In this document: one piece after another, positions 7,323 through 16,469 of the stretch | Numbering within the stretch: position 1 is the stretch's first letter | Layout of the letters: every line of letters begins with the position of its first letter | Assembly (NCBI GenBank): GCA_030054175.1 | Contig: JASGCM010000007.1 | Location: 62,001-126,000, forward strand | Length of the DNA stretch: 64,000 bases | DNA from: Alphaproteobacteria bacterium | GTDB taxonomy: Bacteria; Pseudomonadota; Gammaproteobacteria; Burkholderiales; Burkholderiaceae_C | Direction: 5' to 3' | Program-made: the position numbers and the translations under genes | Notes under the pieces: generated by a model | What the model saw: only the letters and a program-made list of their open reading frames with translations | What the model was told of the DNA's origin: nothing | Database searches by the model: none

Positions 7323-9179
7323 TCAGCGCAAGGCCATGTATATGTTCTGAGCCAATTCGGGCGAAATGCCTTCGACGCTGCTCAAGTCTTGCACACTGGC
7401 CTCAGCCACACCGCGCGCACCACCAAAACGCTGCAACAGACGAGCACGTTTTTTCGGACCGATGCCCGCAATTTCTTCCAACTTGCTGCCCCCCACCCGA
7501 ACTTTGGCGCGTTGCGCTCGCATGCCAGTGATCGCGAAGCGGTGGGCCTCGTCGCGGATTTGTGCGACCAGCATCAGCGCCGCCGAATCCTTGCCCAAAT
7601 AGACCTTGTCGCGGCCATCGGCAAAGACCAGTTCTTCAAGCCCGACCCGACGACCCTCGCCCTTTTCCACACCGACGATGCGCGAGATGTCCAGAACCAG
7701 CGCTTCAAACACTTCGCGCGCCATCGACACCTGCCCCTTGCCACCGTCGATCAACACCAAGTCGGGCATGCGCCCTTGGCCATTGCGCTCGGCCTCGGCC
7801 AACTTGCTGTAGCGTCGCGTCAGCACCTGGCGCATGGCGGCATAGTCGTCGCCGCCGGTAATGCCCTCGATGTTGAAACGCCGGTATTCGGACGACTGCA
7901 TTTTGTGGTGATGGAACACCACGCAAGACGCCTGAGTCGATTCCCCGGCGGTGTGTGAGATGTCAAAACACTCGACGCGAAACTGATCGAGGTCTTCCGG
8001 GGCCAAGTCCAGCGCTTCCACCAGGGCACGGGTGCGCGCCTGTTGCGAGCCCTCCTCGGCCAACAAACGGGTGAGCTGAATTTGGGCGTTTTGCTGCGCC
8101 ATGTCCAACCAATCGCGCCGCTGGCCGCGAGGCTGGTGTACCAAGCTGGCCTTGACGCCGGTTTGCTCGGCCAAGGCCAAGCCCAGCTCGGGATCGATCT
8201 TGTGACTCAACACCAAGGCCGCCGGCATCGGGGTGTCGATGTAATGCTGACCGACGAAAGCCTCGAGGATTTCGCTGGGCTCGGCCTGCTCGACGTGCAG
8301 CGGGAAGTAAGGGCGATCCCCCAGATGGCGCCCGCCGCGCACCATGGCCAAATTCACGCAAGCCTTGCCGCCTTGCACATGCACAGCCAAGATGTCCACA
8401 TCCTGATCCCCCACCGTGTCGACCGACTGTTGGTGCAAAACTTTGCTCAAGGCCGCCATCTGGTTGCGCACCTCGGCAGCCTGCTCGAACTCCAGCCGAT
8501 CGGCATGCTGCATCATGCGTGACTCCAGGTCATGCAGCACCTCGCGCGTCTCACCGCGTAAAAATCTCGCCGCGCTGCTCACCGTGGCTTGGTAATCTTC
8601 GGGGCCAATGTGGCCCACGCATGGGGCCGAACAACGCTTGATCTGGTACAGCAGACAGGGTCGGGTGCGGTGTTTGTAGACGCTGTCTTCACAAGTGCGC
8701 AGGCGAAATACCTTTTGCATCAGCCAAATGGTCTCGCGCACTGCCCACACCGAAGGATACGGCCCAAAGTAGTCGTGTTTCTTGTCGACCGCACCACGGT
8801 AGTACACCATGCGCGGGCTGTCGGCCCGGGTCAGCTTCAAATAAGGGTAGCTTTTGTCGTCGCGAAACAAAATGTTATAGCGCGGTTTGAGCGTCTTGAT
8901 CAGGTTGTTTTCAAGCAGCAAGGCCTCGGCCTCGGAGCGCACCACCGTGGTTTCCATGCGAGCGATCTTGCCCACCATGTGTCCAATGCGCGTGCCATCG
9001 TTGCCCTTGCGAAAGTAGGACGACACCCGCTTCTTCAAATGGATGGCCTTGCCCACGTACAAGACCTGACCGGCAGCATCGAAAAAGCGGTAAACCCCAG
9101 GCAATCCGGGCAAGGAAGCGACCTGGGCCAGCAATTCGGGCGGGAATTCGTGCCGATGTTCAGAGGGCTCGATGGACAT
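7323..9179 (-). CDS. uvrC: Excinuclease ABC subunit C (UvrC)
   Basis: The dual-incision nuclease of nucleotide excision repair, 618 residues from the chosen ATG. It has an N-terminal GIY-YIG domain ([12 protein letters not shown]...VLYVGKA), a UVR motif around residue 215, the RNase H-like C-terminal nuclease ([24 protein letters not shown]) and a tandem helix-hairpin-helix end ([21 protein letters not shown]). The start at 9179 lies inside the region where the divergent earP begins, so the two genes share a promoter zone of essentially no intergenic length. With mfd it gives two repair genes in the first 9 kb. Confidence 0.95.
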   Translation of the reverse strand: MSIEPSEHRHEFPPELLAQVASLPGLPGVYRFFDAAGQVLYVGKAIHLKKRVSSYFRKGNDGTRIGHMVGKIARMETTVVRSEAEALLLENNLIKTLKPRYNILFRDDKSYPYLKLTRADSPRMVYYRGAVDKKHDYFGPYPSVWAVRETIWLMQKVFRLRTCEDSVYKHRTRPCLLYQIKRCSAPCVGHIGPEDYQATVSSAARFLRGETREVLHDLESRMMQHADRLEFEQAAEVRNQMAALSKVLHQQSVDTVGDQDVDILAVHVQGGKACVNLAMVRGGRHLGDRPYFPLHVEQAEPSEILEAFVGQHYIDTPMPAALVLSHKIDPELGLALAEQTGVKASLVHQPRGQRRDWLDMAQQNAQIQLTRLLAEEGSQQARTRALVEALDLAPEDLDQFRVECFDISHTAGESTQASCVVFHHHKMQSSEYRRFNIEGITGGDDYAAMRQVLTRRYSKLAEAERNGQGRMPDLVLIDGGKGQVSMAREVFEALVLDISRIVGVEKGEGRRVGLEELVFADGRDKVYLGKDSAALMLVAQIRDEAHRFAITGMRAQRAKVRVGGSKLEEIAGIGPKKRARLLQRFGGARGVAEASVQDLSSVEGISPELAQNIYMALR

Positions 9180-9198
9180 GCCCGCTATTATGCGAGGC

Positions 9199-10266
9199 AT
9201 GTGGGATGTTTTTTGCCGCGTCATCGACAACCATGGCGACCTGGGGGTATGCGTTCGCCTGGCTCGCCAATTGGCCGACCGGGGCGAACTGGTGCGATTG
9301 TGGGTGGACGAAGCCAGCGCCCTGACCTGGATGGCCCCGGATCTGGCCCAGTGCCGCTTGCACGGGGTGCAGTGGCACCCTTGGGGTCAGGCCAGCGAAC
9401 CCGGCGTGCTGGCTGGTCTGGCGCCTTCAGAGGTCTGGATCGAGGCCTTTGGCTGTGAGTTGCCCGAAGCCTTTGTCGCCCATGGCGTGGCCCAAGCCCA
9501 GTCACTCGGGCGCCCCCAACCCGCCTGGATCAACCTGGAGTACCTCAGCGCTGAGGCCTTTGTCGAGCGCGCGCACGGGCTCCCCTCGCCGGTGCAAAGT
9601 GGACCGGCACGAGGCTGGGTCAAGCGTTTTTTTTACCCAGGCTTCACCCGACAAGCCGGTGGCCTTTTGCGTGAGGTCGATTTGCAGGACCAGCAGCGTC
9701 ATTTTGACCGGATCGCCTGGCGCTCCAATCATGCGCATCCGGGCGCGCAGCGACTCATCAGCCTGTTTTGCTACGAACCGCCCGGTTTGGGCGATGTGTG
9801 GCGGCAACTCGGTCCCAATGACCACCTTTTGGTCACCCCCGGTCGGGCCTGGGCCGCCCTCCAAGCGCTGCGCCAGGTCGGCGGAGCCCAACCCAGCTGG
9901 CAGGTCCTGCCCGCCACCGACCAAGCCGGCTTCGACCGCATGCTGTGGGCTTGCGATCTGAATTTTGTGCGGGGTGAAGATTCTCTGGTTCGCGCCCTGT
10001 GGTCGGGGCTGCCGCTGGTCTGGCACATCTACCCCCAAGAAGACGCCGCCCACCATGACAAATTAGAGGCTTTTTTGGCATGGCTGGACGCCCCGAGCAG
10101 CCTGCGCCGTGCGCACCGGGTCTGGAACGGCATCGAGGCCGGCCCCATGCCGAGCCTCGGTGGGCCAATGCTGGCCGAATGGGCCGCTTGCATCGATGCA
10201 GCACGCCGCCGTTTGTGGGCCCAAGACGATCTGTTGACCCAACTGATGACCATGGCGGGGCGCTAG
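9199..10266 (+). CDS. earP: EF-P arginine rhamnosyltransferase EarP
   Basis: EarP uses dTDP-L-rhamnose to rhamnosylate Arg32 of elongation factor P, relieving ribosome stalling at polyprolines. The protein opens with the family signature [17 protein letters not shown] and ends with the nucleotide-sugar site [16 protein letters not shown](L)PLVWHIYPQ...H, about 355 residues in all. The start is uncertain: ATG 9199 fits the family best, while ATG 9172 has a better Shine-Dalgarno (AGAGGG) but overlaps the divergent uvrC start. It ends in TAG. The target, efp with Arg32, follows 74 bases downstream. Confidence 0.93.
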   Translation: MWDVFCRVIDNHGDLGVCVRLARQLADRGELVRLWVDEASALTWMAPDLAQCRLHGVQWHPWGQASEPGVLAGLAPSEVWIEAFGCELPEAFVAHGVAQAQSLGRPQPAWINLEYLSAEAFVERAHGLPSPVQSGPARGWVKRFFYPGFTRQAGGLLREVDLQDQQRHFDRIAWRSNHAHPGAQRLISLFCYEPPGLGDVWRQLGPNDHLLVTPGRAWAALQALRQVGGAQPSWQVLPATDQAGFDRMLWACDLNFVRGEDSLVRALWSGLPLVWHIYPQEDAAHHDKLEAFLAWLDAPSSLRRAHRVWNGIEAGPMPSLGGPMLAEWAACIDAARRRLWAQDDLLTQLMTMAGR

Positions 10267-10340
10267 AAGACTGACTCTCCCGATCGGCTCAAAAAAACGA
10301 TAAAATACAAGGTTTTGCACATACCAGACTTGATTCAACT

Positions 10341-10895
10341 ATGAAAATCGCCCAAGAAATCCGCGCCGGCAACGTCATCATGCAAGGCAAAGACCCCATG
10401 ATCGTTTTGCGCACCGAATACGCCCGTGGCGGTCGTGGCGCGGCCACCGTCCGCATGAAACTCAAGGCCCTGCTGTCTAACATGGGCGCTGAAGTCGTTT
10501 TCAAGGCCGACGACAAAATGGACCAGGTCATTCTGGACCACAAAGAGTGCACTTATTCGTATTTCGCCGACCCCATGTACGTGTTCATGGATGCCGAGTA
10601 CAACCAGTACGAAGTGGAAGCTGCCAACATGGGCGATGCCCTGAACTACTTGGAAGACGGCATGGCTTGCGAAGTGGTGTTCTACGACGGCAAGGCCATC
10701 TCGATCGAACTCCCCACCACAGTAGTGCGCGAAATCACTTGGACCGAACCCGCTGTCAAGGGCGATACCTCGGGCAAGGTGCTCAAGCCGGCCAAGATCG
10801 CCACCGGCTACGAAGTAGCGGTGCCTCTTTTTGTCGACCAAGGCGACAAAATCGAAATCGACACCCGCACCGGCGAATACCGCAAGCGCGTCTGA
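10341..10895 (+). CDS. efp: Elongation factor P
   Basis: Three-domain KOW/OB translation factor of 184 residues that stimulates peptide-bond formation at proline stretches. The tip of the first-domain loop reads [10 protein letters not shown], placing Arg at position 32, the residue modified by EarP rather than the Lys used by the EpmA/YjeK pathway. The C-terminal signature ([19 protein letters not shown]) is intact. It directly follows earP, so modifier and target are adjacent. A short GC hairpin follows the stop. Confidence 0.97.
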   Translation: MKIAQEIRAGNVIMQGKDPMIVLRTEYARGGRGAATVRMKLKALLSNMGAEVVFKADDKMDQVILDHKECTYSYFADPMYVFMDAEYNQYEVEAANMGDALNYLEDGMACEVVFYDGKAISIELPTTVVREITWTEPAVKGDTSGKVLKPAKIATGYEVAVPLFVDQGDKIEIDTRTGEYRKRV

Positions 10896-10903
10896 TCTGA
10901 CTT

Positions 10904-10920
10904 GGGGATATTTCCCCTTT
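10904..10920 (+). terminator. Weak hairpin after efp
   Basis: A 5-bp stem (GGGGA / TCCCC) with a 4-base loop followed by TTT, 8 bases after the efp stop. It is short for a Rho-independent terminator and may only attenuate transcription. Confidence 0.35.
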
Positions 10921-10948
10921 GCCTTCGTGCTTGCACTAACATAGCGAC

Positions 10949-11812
10949 ATGGACGGCATACTCGACCCCAACGATTCCAGGCTGGTGCAAGCTTGGGAAA
11001 CCCTTCAGGCCCAGAAAGATCTGGGCCTTTGTCTTGAGCCTGACTCGAACCGTTTGGCCTTTGCCGACCCAGAATTTTTGCTGCGCCGAGAAACCCGAGG
11101 CATTCGCTTTCAGTTGGAGTTGCTCAAACCCGATTTGGGCATGAAAGCCCATGGCATTGAACATACCGTGGTGGTCTTTGGCAGCGCCCGCTACCGCAGC
11201 CGCCAAGACGCCGATGCGGCTTGGCTGGCCGCCCAAGAAAAAAACGATGCCACGGCCCTGGCCCGCGCAGAAGTGTTGCGGCGCAATGCCCACTACTACG
11301 AGCAAGCGCGTGAATTCAGCGCCTTGGTGGCGCAGCGCTCGACCCGGCAACCCGCATCCGAGCGCTTGTACATCTGTACCGGGGGTGGCCCAGGCATCAT
11401 GGAAGCGGCCAATCGGGGGGCCTTTGAAGCCGGCGGCATCAGCGTCGGGCTCAACATCGCTCTGCCCCACGAGCAACAGCCCAACCCTTACATCACACCC
11501 GGGCTGAGCTTCAAATTCCACTACTTCGCTTTGCGCAAGATGCACTTCGTCATGCGGGCCAAGGCACTGGTGGCCTTTCCCGGCGGATTTGGCACCTTGG
11601 ACGAGCTATTCGAAACCCTCACGCTGGTGCAATGCAAAAAAGCCATACCCGTGCCGATTGTGCTGTTCGGCTCCCAGCATTGGAAACGCTTGCTGGACCT
11701 GGACTTACTGGTCGAAGAAGGCGCAATCTCGGCCGAAGATTTAGATCTGATCCAGTATGTCGACACCGTCGATCAAGCTTGGGCAGCAATCGCCAATTTC
11801 TACCATCTCTGA
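10949..11812 (+). CDS. LOG-family (TIGR00730) Rossmann-fold protein
   Basis: A 287-residue member of the LOG/lysine-decarboxylase-like family, whose characterised members are nucleoside 5'-monophosphate phosphoribohydrolases. The diagnostic motifs are GGGPGIMEAANRGA near residue 148 and PGGFGTLDELFE near residue 211. It is longer than minimal LOG proteins (~190) owing to an N-terminal extension. Substrate preference (cytokinin riboside phosphate, AMP or others) cannot be read from sequence. It converges on the MFS gene with a 1-base gap. Confidence 0.85.
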   Translation: MDGILDPNDSRLVQAWETLQAQKDLGLCLEPDSNRLAFADPEFLLRRETRGIRFQLELLKPDLGMKAHGIEHTVVVFGSARYRSRQDADAAWLAAQEKNDATALARAEVLRRNAHYYEQAREFSALVAQRSTRQPASERLYICTGGGPGIMEAANRGAFEAGGISVGLNIALPHEQQPNPYITPGLSFKFHYFALRKMHFVMRAKALVAFPGGFGTLDELFETLTLVQCKKAIPVPIVLFGSQHWKRLLDLDLLVEEGAISAEDLDLIQYVDTVDQAWAAIANFYHL

Positions 11813-11813
11813 T

Positions 11814-12944
11814 TCATAGCTTGCGGGCCAAGTGTGACCCCAGGGTGACCGAAGCGGCCATGATCCAAAACACCGGTGCGGCGCCCAGTGTCGCGCTGGC
11901 CGCGCCAAACAACAGCGGCATGCCCACGCTCGATGCGTTGATGGTCATCAGGCGCAGTCCCAAAGCCTGACCCAATCGATGCTCGGGGGTGATTTGGTGC
12001 AAAGCACTCATCACCATTGGTTGCACCGCACCCAGGAACAACCCCAAGACGATCGACCCCGCCCCCATCACCCAGGCGTTGGGCGCCCAAGGATACAGGG
12101 CCAGCATGGCGCCAGTGACCCACATGGCGGCGCGGATGATTTGACGCTCTTTGAAGCGCCTGGCCACCCAAGGCAACACGGTCCGCGTGAAGGTCGCGGC
12201 CAAGGCGAACATGCCCAGCACGGTGCCGATGGCCGAGGCGCTGACATCCAACTCATGGCCCAGGATGGGCACCATGAAGGTGTGCACGTCCCAGCAAGAC
12301 GACAAAAACCAGTTCACCAGCAACAATCGGCGCAATGGCGCATCGCGCAGCAACTCGAAGGCGGGGCCGGGTTTGGGCGCATCGGCCAACCGGGGCGACG
12401 CTTTAGACCGCACGCCACGCGCCAGCCAAGCACTGACCAAGGGAAAGACACCCAACAAGACATAGGCGGCGCGAAAACCCAGCAAGTCGATCACCACACC
12501 AGCACTCAAAGGGCCGATGAAGTTCGACACCGCGGGCCCGATGGACAACCAACTGAAGGCTTGACGCAACTCATCCACGTCTTGAGAGATGCGCCCAACG
12601 TGACGTTGCAAAGCGATGATGACCAACCCGCAGGCGGCCCCCGTGAGCAACGCCGCCAGGCTCAGCATCCAGGTCCGGGGCCACAAAGCAGCCAGCCAGG
12701 CCCCACTGCTGGCCACCACCACCGATAAGGAAAAACAGTTGCGCAAGCCCCAGCGATCCGATAATCGCCCCGCAGGCAATGCCAGGAACACCTGACTGAG
12801 AGCGAACAGGGACAACAGCACGCCGATTGCGGCTTCGGTCTGCCCTTGCCGCAAAAGCATCAGCGGCGCCGCCATGCGCAGACCGGTCATGCACGAATGC
12901 AGACACACCTGAGCGCTGACCAAACGGGCCAGTTCACGCTTCAT
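11814..12944 (-). CDS. MFS transporter
   Basis: A 376-residue membrane protein with about 12 hydrophobic helices. The MFS loop 2-3 motif appears as GRLSDRWGLRN near residue 58, and a long hydrophilic loop (VRSKASPRLADAPKPGP) sits in the middle, as expected for the two six-helix halves. The substrate is unknown. The start overlaps the rmuC stop by 4 bp (ATGA), so it is the third gene of a coupled operon: hydroxyacid dehydrogenase, rmuC, MFS. Confidence 0.85.
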   Translation of the reverse strand: MKRELARLVSAQVCLHSCMTGLRMAAPLMLLRQGQTEAAIGVLLSLFALSQVFLALPAGRLSDRWGLRNCFSLSVVVASSGAWLAALWPRTWMLSLAALLTGAACGLVIIALQRHVGRISQDVDELRQAFSWLSIGPAVSNFIGPLSAGVVIDLLGFRAAYVLLGVFPLVSAWLARGVRSKASPRLADAPKPGPAFELLRDAPLRRLLLVNWFLSSCWDVHTFMVPILGHELDVSASAIGTVLGMFALAATFTRTVLPWVARRFKERQIIRAAMWVTGAMLALYPWAPNAWVMGAGSIVLGLFLGAVQPMVMSALHQITPEHRLGQALGLRLMTINASSVGMPLLFGAASATLGAAPVFWIMAASVTLGSHLARKL

Positions 12945-14140
12945 GCGCCCTCGCCCTCGGATTCAGGGGGAAGCAAGTCTTGCGCCTGCTCGGCGGGCAA
13001 GGCATGGACCCGATTCAGAGCACGCCTCATTTGTCGGCTGCGCGTCTCGGCCTGATCGAGCGTATTTGCAGCCTGATGCACCTGATCGCGCACCTTGTCG
13101 ACCCATTTGCCATAGCGTTCAAACTCGGTCTTGACTGCGCCCAAGACCTGCCACACTTCAGAGGCTTGGCGCTCAAGCGCCAGCGTGCGAAAGCCCATTT
13201 GCAAGCTGTTGAGCAAAGCCAGCATGGTGGTCGGTCCGGCCAGCGTCACTCGGTGTTTGCGCTGCAATCCGTCCATCAAACCCGGGCGGCGCAATGCCTC
13301 GGCAAACAAACTCTCTGAGGGCAAGAACAAAATCGCGAAGTCTGTGGTGTGTGGGACAGAGATGTATTTGTCCGCAATGGACTTGGCTTCAGACCAGATT
13401 TGGTTCTCGAGCGCCTTGGCCGCCGCCTCGACACCAGCCACATCGGACTGCGCCTGGGCATCGAGCAAGCGCTCAAAATCTTCGCGCGGGAACTTGGCGT
13501 CGATTGGCAACCACACTGGGGTTTCATCACCCCGCCCAGGCAAACGCACGGCGAAGTCGACATTGACGCTTTTGCCGGGAATGATGGCCGCCTGTCTGGC
13601 GAACTGCTCGGGGGTCAGCACCTGTTCAAGCAAGGCATGCAGTTGAATTTCGCCAAAGATGCCCCGGGTTTTCACATTTGAGAGCACACGCTGTAAATTG
13701 CCGACATCCTGGGCCATGACTTGCATCTGCCCCAGGCCCTGTTGGACCTGTTGTAAGCCGTCGGCCACTTGCTTGAAACTTTGCGTGAGCTTGGCTTCCA
13801 GCTGGGTTTGCAACTGCTCGTCTACCGTGCGTCGGATCTCTTCCAATCTCCGCTGCAAAGTCTCGGTCAAGGCCTTTTGCTGCAAGCTGAATTGCTCGTT
13901 CAGATTGCGCTGAAACAGCGCCAGGCTTTCTTGCTGCTCTTGGCGAGCGTAGCGGGCTGCCTCCTGGATCTCGCGCCGCAATTCGCGCTCGGTGCGCTCA
14001 CTTTGGGCCAACAGATCGGACCAGGCCTGTGCGCCTGCCGGGTCCGAGGAAGTTGCATCTCGCCTCGCCCAGGCATAACCCATGGCGGCCGCCACGACAG
14101 CCACCACCACCAACGTGGGCAGCAGATCGAGAAAACTCAA
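12941..14140 (-). CDS. rmuC: DNA recombination protein RmuC
   Basis: A membrane-anchored RmuC protein of 399 residues, associated in E. coli with limiting inversion at short inverted repeats. It has an N-terminal transmembrane segment (LLPTLVVVAVVAAAMGYAWA), a coiled coil rich in Glu/Gln/Arg from about residue 45 to 140, and the PD-(D/E)XK-like core (VNVDFAVRLPG...WLPIDAKFPREDFERL). Start and stop both sit in ATGA overlaps with neighbours, indicating tight translational coupling. Given the many short palindromes in this window, the presence of rmuC is noteworthy but not proof of a link. Confidence 0.93.
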   Translation of the reverse strand: MSFLDLLPTLVVVAVVAAAMGYAWARRDATSSDPAGAQAWSDLLAQSERTERELRREIQEAARYARQEQQESLALFQRNLNEQFSLQQKALTETLQRRLEEIRRTVDEQLQTQLEAKLTQSFKQVADGLQQVQQGLGQMQVMAQDVGNLQRVLSNVKTRGIFGEIQLHALLEQVLTPEQFARQAAIIPGKSVNVDFAVRLPGRGDETPVWLPIDAKFPREDFERLLDAQAQSDVAGVEAAAKALENQIWSEAKSIADKYISVPHTTDFAILFLPSESLFAEALRRPGLMDGLQRKHRVTLAGPTTMLALLNSLQMGFRTLALERQASEVWQVLGAVKTEFERYGKWVDKVRDQVHQAANTLDQAETRSRQMRRALNRVHALPAEQAQDLLPPESEGEGA

Positions 14141-15111
14141 GCCGACACCTCGTTCAAGGGGGTCATGGCTTGGCCTCGGCTAAAAAACTCGATCAGATTG
14201 TCCGCAGCCAACTTCGCCATCTTCATGCGGGTGGCGATGGTGGCGCTGGCAATGTGCGGGGTAAGCACCACGTTGTCCAGGGCCAACAAACCGGGGTTGA
14301 CCTGGGGTTCTCCTTCGAACACATCCAAGCCGGCGGCGCTGATGCGGCGTTCGCGCAGGGCCGCGATCAGCGCGGCTTCATCGACGATGCCTCCACGAGC
14401 AATATTCACCAGCGTGGCACTGGGCTTCATCAGCGCCAGCTCGGATGCGCCTACGGTGTGGTGCACCGAGGGCGAGTACGGTAACACCAAGACCACATGG
14501 TCGGCCTGACGAAACAAGTCTTCCTTGCCAACCCAAGTGGCGCGCAACTCGCCCTCGGTGACCTGCGGCAAACGGCTGCGGTTGTGATAGATGACCTTCA
14601 TGCCAAAACCATGCGCGCCCCGACGGGCGATGGCCTGACCGATGCGCCCCATGCCCAAAATACCCAGAGTCGAACCGTGCACTTCGGCGCCTGCGAACAA
14701 GTCGTAGCGCCATTGGGTCCAGCGTCCGGCACGCAGAAAGTGCTCGCTCTCGGCCATGCGACGGGCGGTGGCCATGAGCAGGGCGAAACCGAAATCAGCG
14801 GTGGTCTCGGTCAACACATCGGGGGTGTTGGTGGCCAGCACCCGGGCGGCTGTCATGGCCGGGACATCAAAGTTATTGAAGCCCACCGCCATATTGGCGC
14901 AGATGCGCAAGTTCGGGCAGGCCGCCAAGACATCGGCATTGATGGGGTCGGCCCCGGTGGTCAAAGCACCGTGGCACTGGGACAAGCCCTGTTTCCAGCT
15001 CTCGGGTGTCCAAACCGAGTCGGGTTGGTTGGACAGCACATCAAAATGCGACACCAAAAGATCGAGTATTTCGGGGAAGATGGGTCGAGCGACGAGAATG
15101 CGGGGTTTCAC
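14137..15111 (-). CDS. D-isomer-specific 2-hydroxyacid dehydrogenase (glyoxylate/hydroxypyruvate reductase type)
   Basis: An NAD(P)-dependent reductase of about 324 residues. The nucleotide-binding motif GMGRIGQAIARR lies near residue 152, the catalytic Arg in NIARGGIVDE, the Glu in DVFEGEP and the His in LTPHIASAT, which closely matches the GhrB/GyaR group reducing glyoxylate or hydroxypyruvate. The GTG at 15111 is preferred because AGGA lies 6 bases upstream; an alternative frame extends to 15177 but would run into the divergent promoter. It is first in an ATGA-coupled operon with rmuC. Confidence 0.88.
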   Translation of the reverse strand: MKPRILVARPIFPEILDLLVSHFDVLSNQPDSVWTPESWKQGLSQCHGALTTGADPINADVLAACPNLRICANMAVGFNNFDVPAMTAARVLATNTPDVLTETTADFGFALLMATARRMAESEHFLRAGRWTQWRYDLFAGAEVHGSTLGILGMGRIGQAIARRGAHGFGMKVIYHNRSRLPQVTEGELRATWVGKEDLFRQADHVVLVLPYSPSVHHTVGASELALMKPSATLVNIARGGIVDEAALIAALRERRISAAGLDVFEGEPQVNPGLLALDNVVLTPHIASATIATRMKMAKLAADNLIEFFSRGQAMTPLNEVSA

Positions 15112-15142
15112 AGATATTCCTGAACTGATGAGGTTTTGAGGT

Positions 15143-15165
15143 GCTGTGCCACAATCTGGCACAGC
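15143..15165. promoter_or_regulatory. Perfect 9-bp inverted repeat, putative operator
   Basis: GCTGTGCCA, five bases, TGGCACAGC: perfect arms in the divergent gap between the hydroxyacid dehydrogenase and the antiporter gene. It may be an activator or repressor site. Its right arm forms the -24 box of the sigma-54-like promoter. Confidence 0.6.
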
Positions 15166-15171
15166 GTTTGC
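15157..15171 (+). promoter_or_regulatory. Sigma-54-type -24/-12 promoter
   Basis: TGGCAC, five bases, TTGC (then A) matches the RpoN consensus, with the essential GG and GC dinucleotides exactly 10 bases apart (GG at 15158-15159, GC at 15170-15171). Transcription would start near 15183, leaving a short leader with GAGG before the GTG at 15201. Confidence 0.6.
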
Positions 15172-15200
15172 ACCCATTCTATTTTGACGAGAGGCTCAGC

Positions 15201-16457
15201 GTGGAATTCACCCCATTGCAATTGGTCGCGTCGGTGGTTTTTGCCATCGCTGTGGCACACACCTTCCTCACCAAGTACTTCGAGCGCATGGCCCATATCT
15301 ACCCGCGCCACGTCGGTGTATTCCATCTGCTTGGCGAAGTCGAGGCCGTGTTTGGCTTTTGGGCCTTGGTGCTGGTGCTGATCATGGCGGTGATGGCAGG
15401 CCAATACCAGGCCATCACCTACCTCGAAGGGCGCAACTACACCGAGCCCATGTTCGTCTTCGTGATCATGGTGGTGGCTGCCAGCCGCCCTGTGATGACC
15501 TTGGTGCAAGACAGCGTGCTGGGCCTGGCGTTGCGCACGCCCATGCACACCCGCATGGCGCTGATGTTCCTGATTTTGTTTTTGGTGCCCCTGCTGGGCT
15601 CTTTCATCACCGAACCCGCAGCCATGACGCTGGCCGCTTTGCTCCTGCGCGACATCATCTTCAACCAGCACGCTTCGCATTGGCTGCGTTATGGCACCCT
15701 GGGCGTGCTGTTCGTCAATGTCTCGATCGGCGGCACGCTCACCAGCTTTGCCGCCCCTCCGGTACTGATGGTCGCGGCCAAATGGAACTGGGACATGGTC
15801 TACACGATGACGCACATCGGTTGGCGTGCCACCATCGCATGCTTCATCAACGCTGCGGTGCTGGTCTTCATCTTCCGCCGCGAGTTGTGCGCCCAGCCCT
15901 TCTTGCATCAGACCCGCAAACGCGAAGTACCCATGAGCGTGTCGCTGGTGCATGTGCTGTTTCTGGCCGGTGTCGTGGTGTTCGCTCACCACCCGGTGAT
16001 CTTCATGGGTCTGTTCCTGTTTTTCCTGGGCTACACCGTCGCCTACAAGGCCTACCAGCACCCCCTGATCCTGCGTGAGGCATTGATGGTGGCGTTCTTC
16101 CTGGCCGGCTTGGTGGTGTTGGGTGGCATGCAGGACTGGTGGTTGCGACCGGCTCTTTTGTCGATGGACAGCACCCTGGTGTACTACGGGGCCACGGCAC
16201 TGACAGCGATCACCGATAACGCCGCCCTGACCTATCTCGGCTCTCTGGTCGATGGTCTGAGCGAAGAATTCAAATTATCGCTGGTGATGGGCGCAGTCAC
16301 CGGCGGTGGCCTGACCCTGATCGCCAATGCCCCCAACCCGGCGGGGGCAGCAATCTTGAAAGTCAAGTTCAGCGATCAGTCCATCAGTGCCAAAGACCTC
16401 TTGCTGGCGGCCTTTCCGGCCACGCTGGTGGCCATCGTTTGCATGCGCTTCATTTGA
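15201..16457 (+). CDS. Putative Na+/H+ antiporter (PF07399-type membrane protein)
   Basis: A 418-residue polytopic protein with roughly eleven hydrophobic segments, conserved acidic/polar helix motifs (LLGSFITEPAAMTLAALLL, ITDNAALTYLGSLV, GGGLTLIANAPNPAG) and overall similarity to the putative Na+/H+ antiporter family related to the ion-transporter superfamily. It is inner-membrane. I chose the GTG at 15201, which has GAGG 7 bases upstream; the frame opens earlier, but that would include the promoter. A sigma-54-like promoter precedes it, suggesting nitrogen or stress-linked control. Confidence 0.8.
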   Translation: MEFTPLQLVASVVFAIAVAHTFLTKYFERMAHIYPRHVGVFHLLGEVEAVFGFWALVLVLIMAVMAGQYQAITYLEGRNYTEPMFVFVIMVVAASRPVMTLVQDSVLGLALRTPMHTRMALMFLILFLVPLLGSFITEPAAMTLAALLLRDIIFNQHASHWLRYGTLGVLFVNVSIGGTLTSFAAPPVLMVAAKWNWDMVYTMTHIGWRATIACFINAAVLVFIFRRELCAQPFLHQTRKREVPMSVSLVHVLFLAGVVVFAHHPVIFMGLFLFFLGYTVAYKAYQHPLILREALMVAFFLAGLVVLGGMQDWWLRPALLSMDSTLVYYGATALTAITDNAALTYLGSLVDGLSEEFKLSLVMGAVTGGGLTLIANAPNPAGAAILKVKFSDQSISAKDLLLAAFPATLVAIVCMRFI

Positions 16458-16469
16458 AGCGCGGATGAA

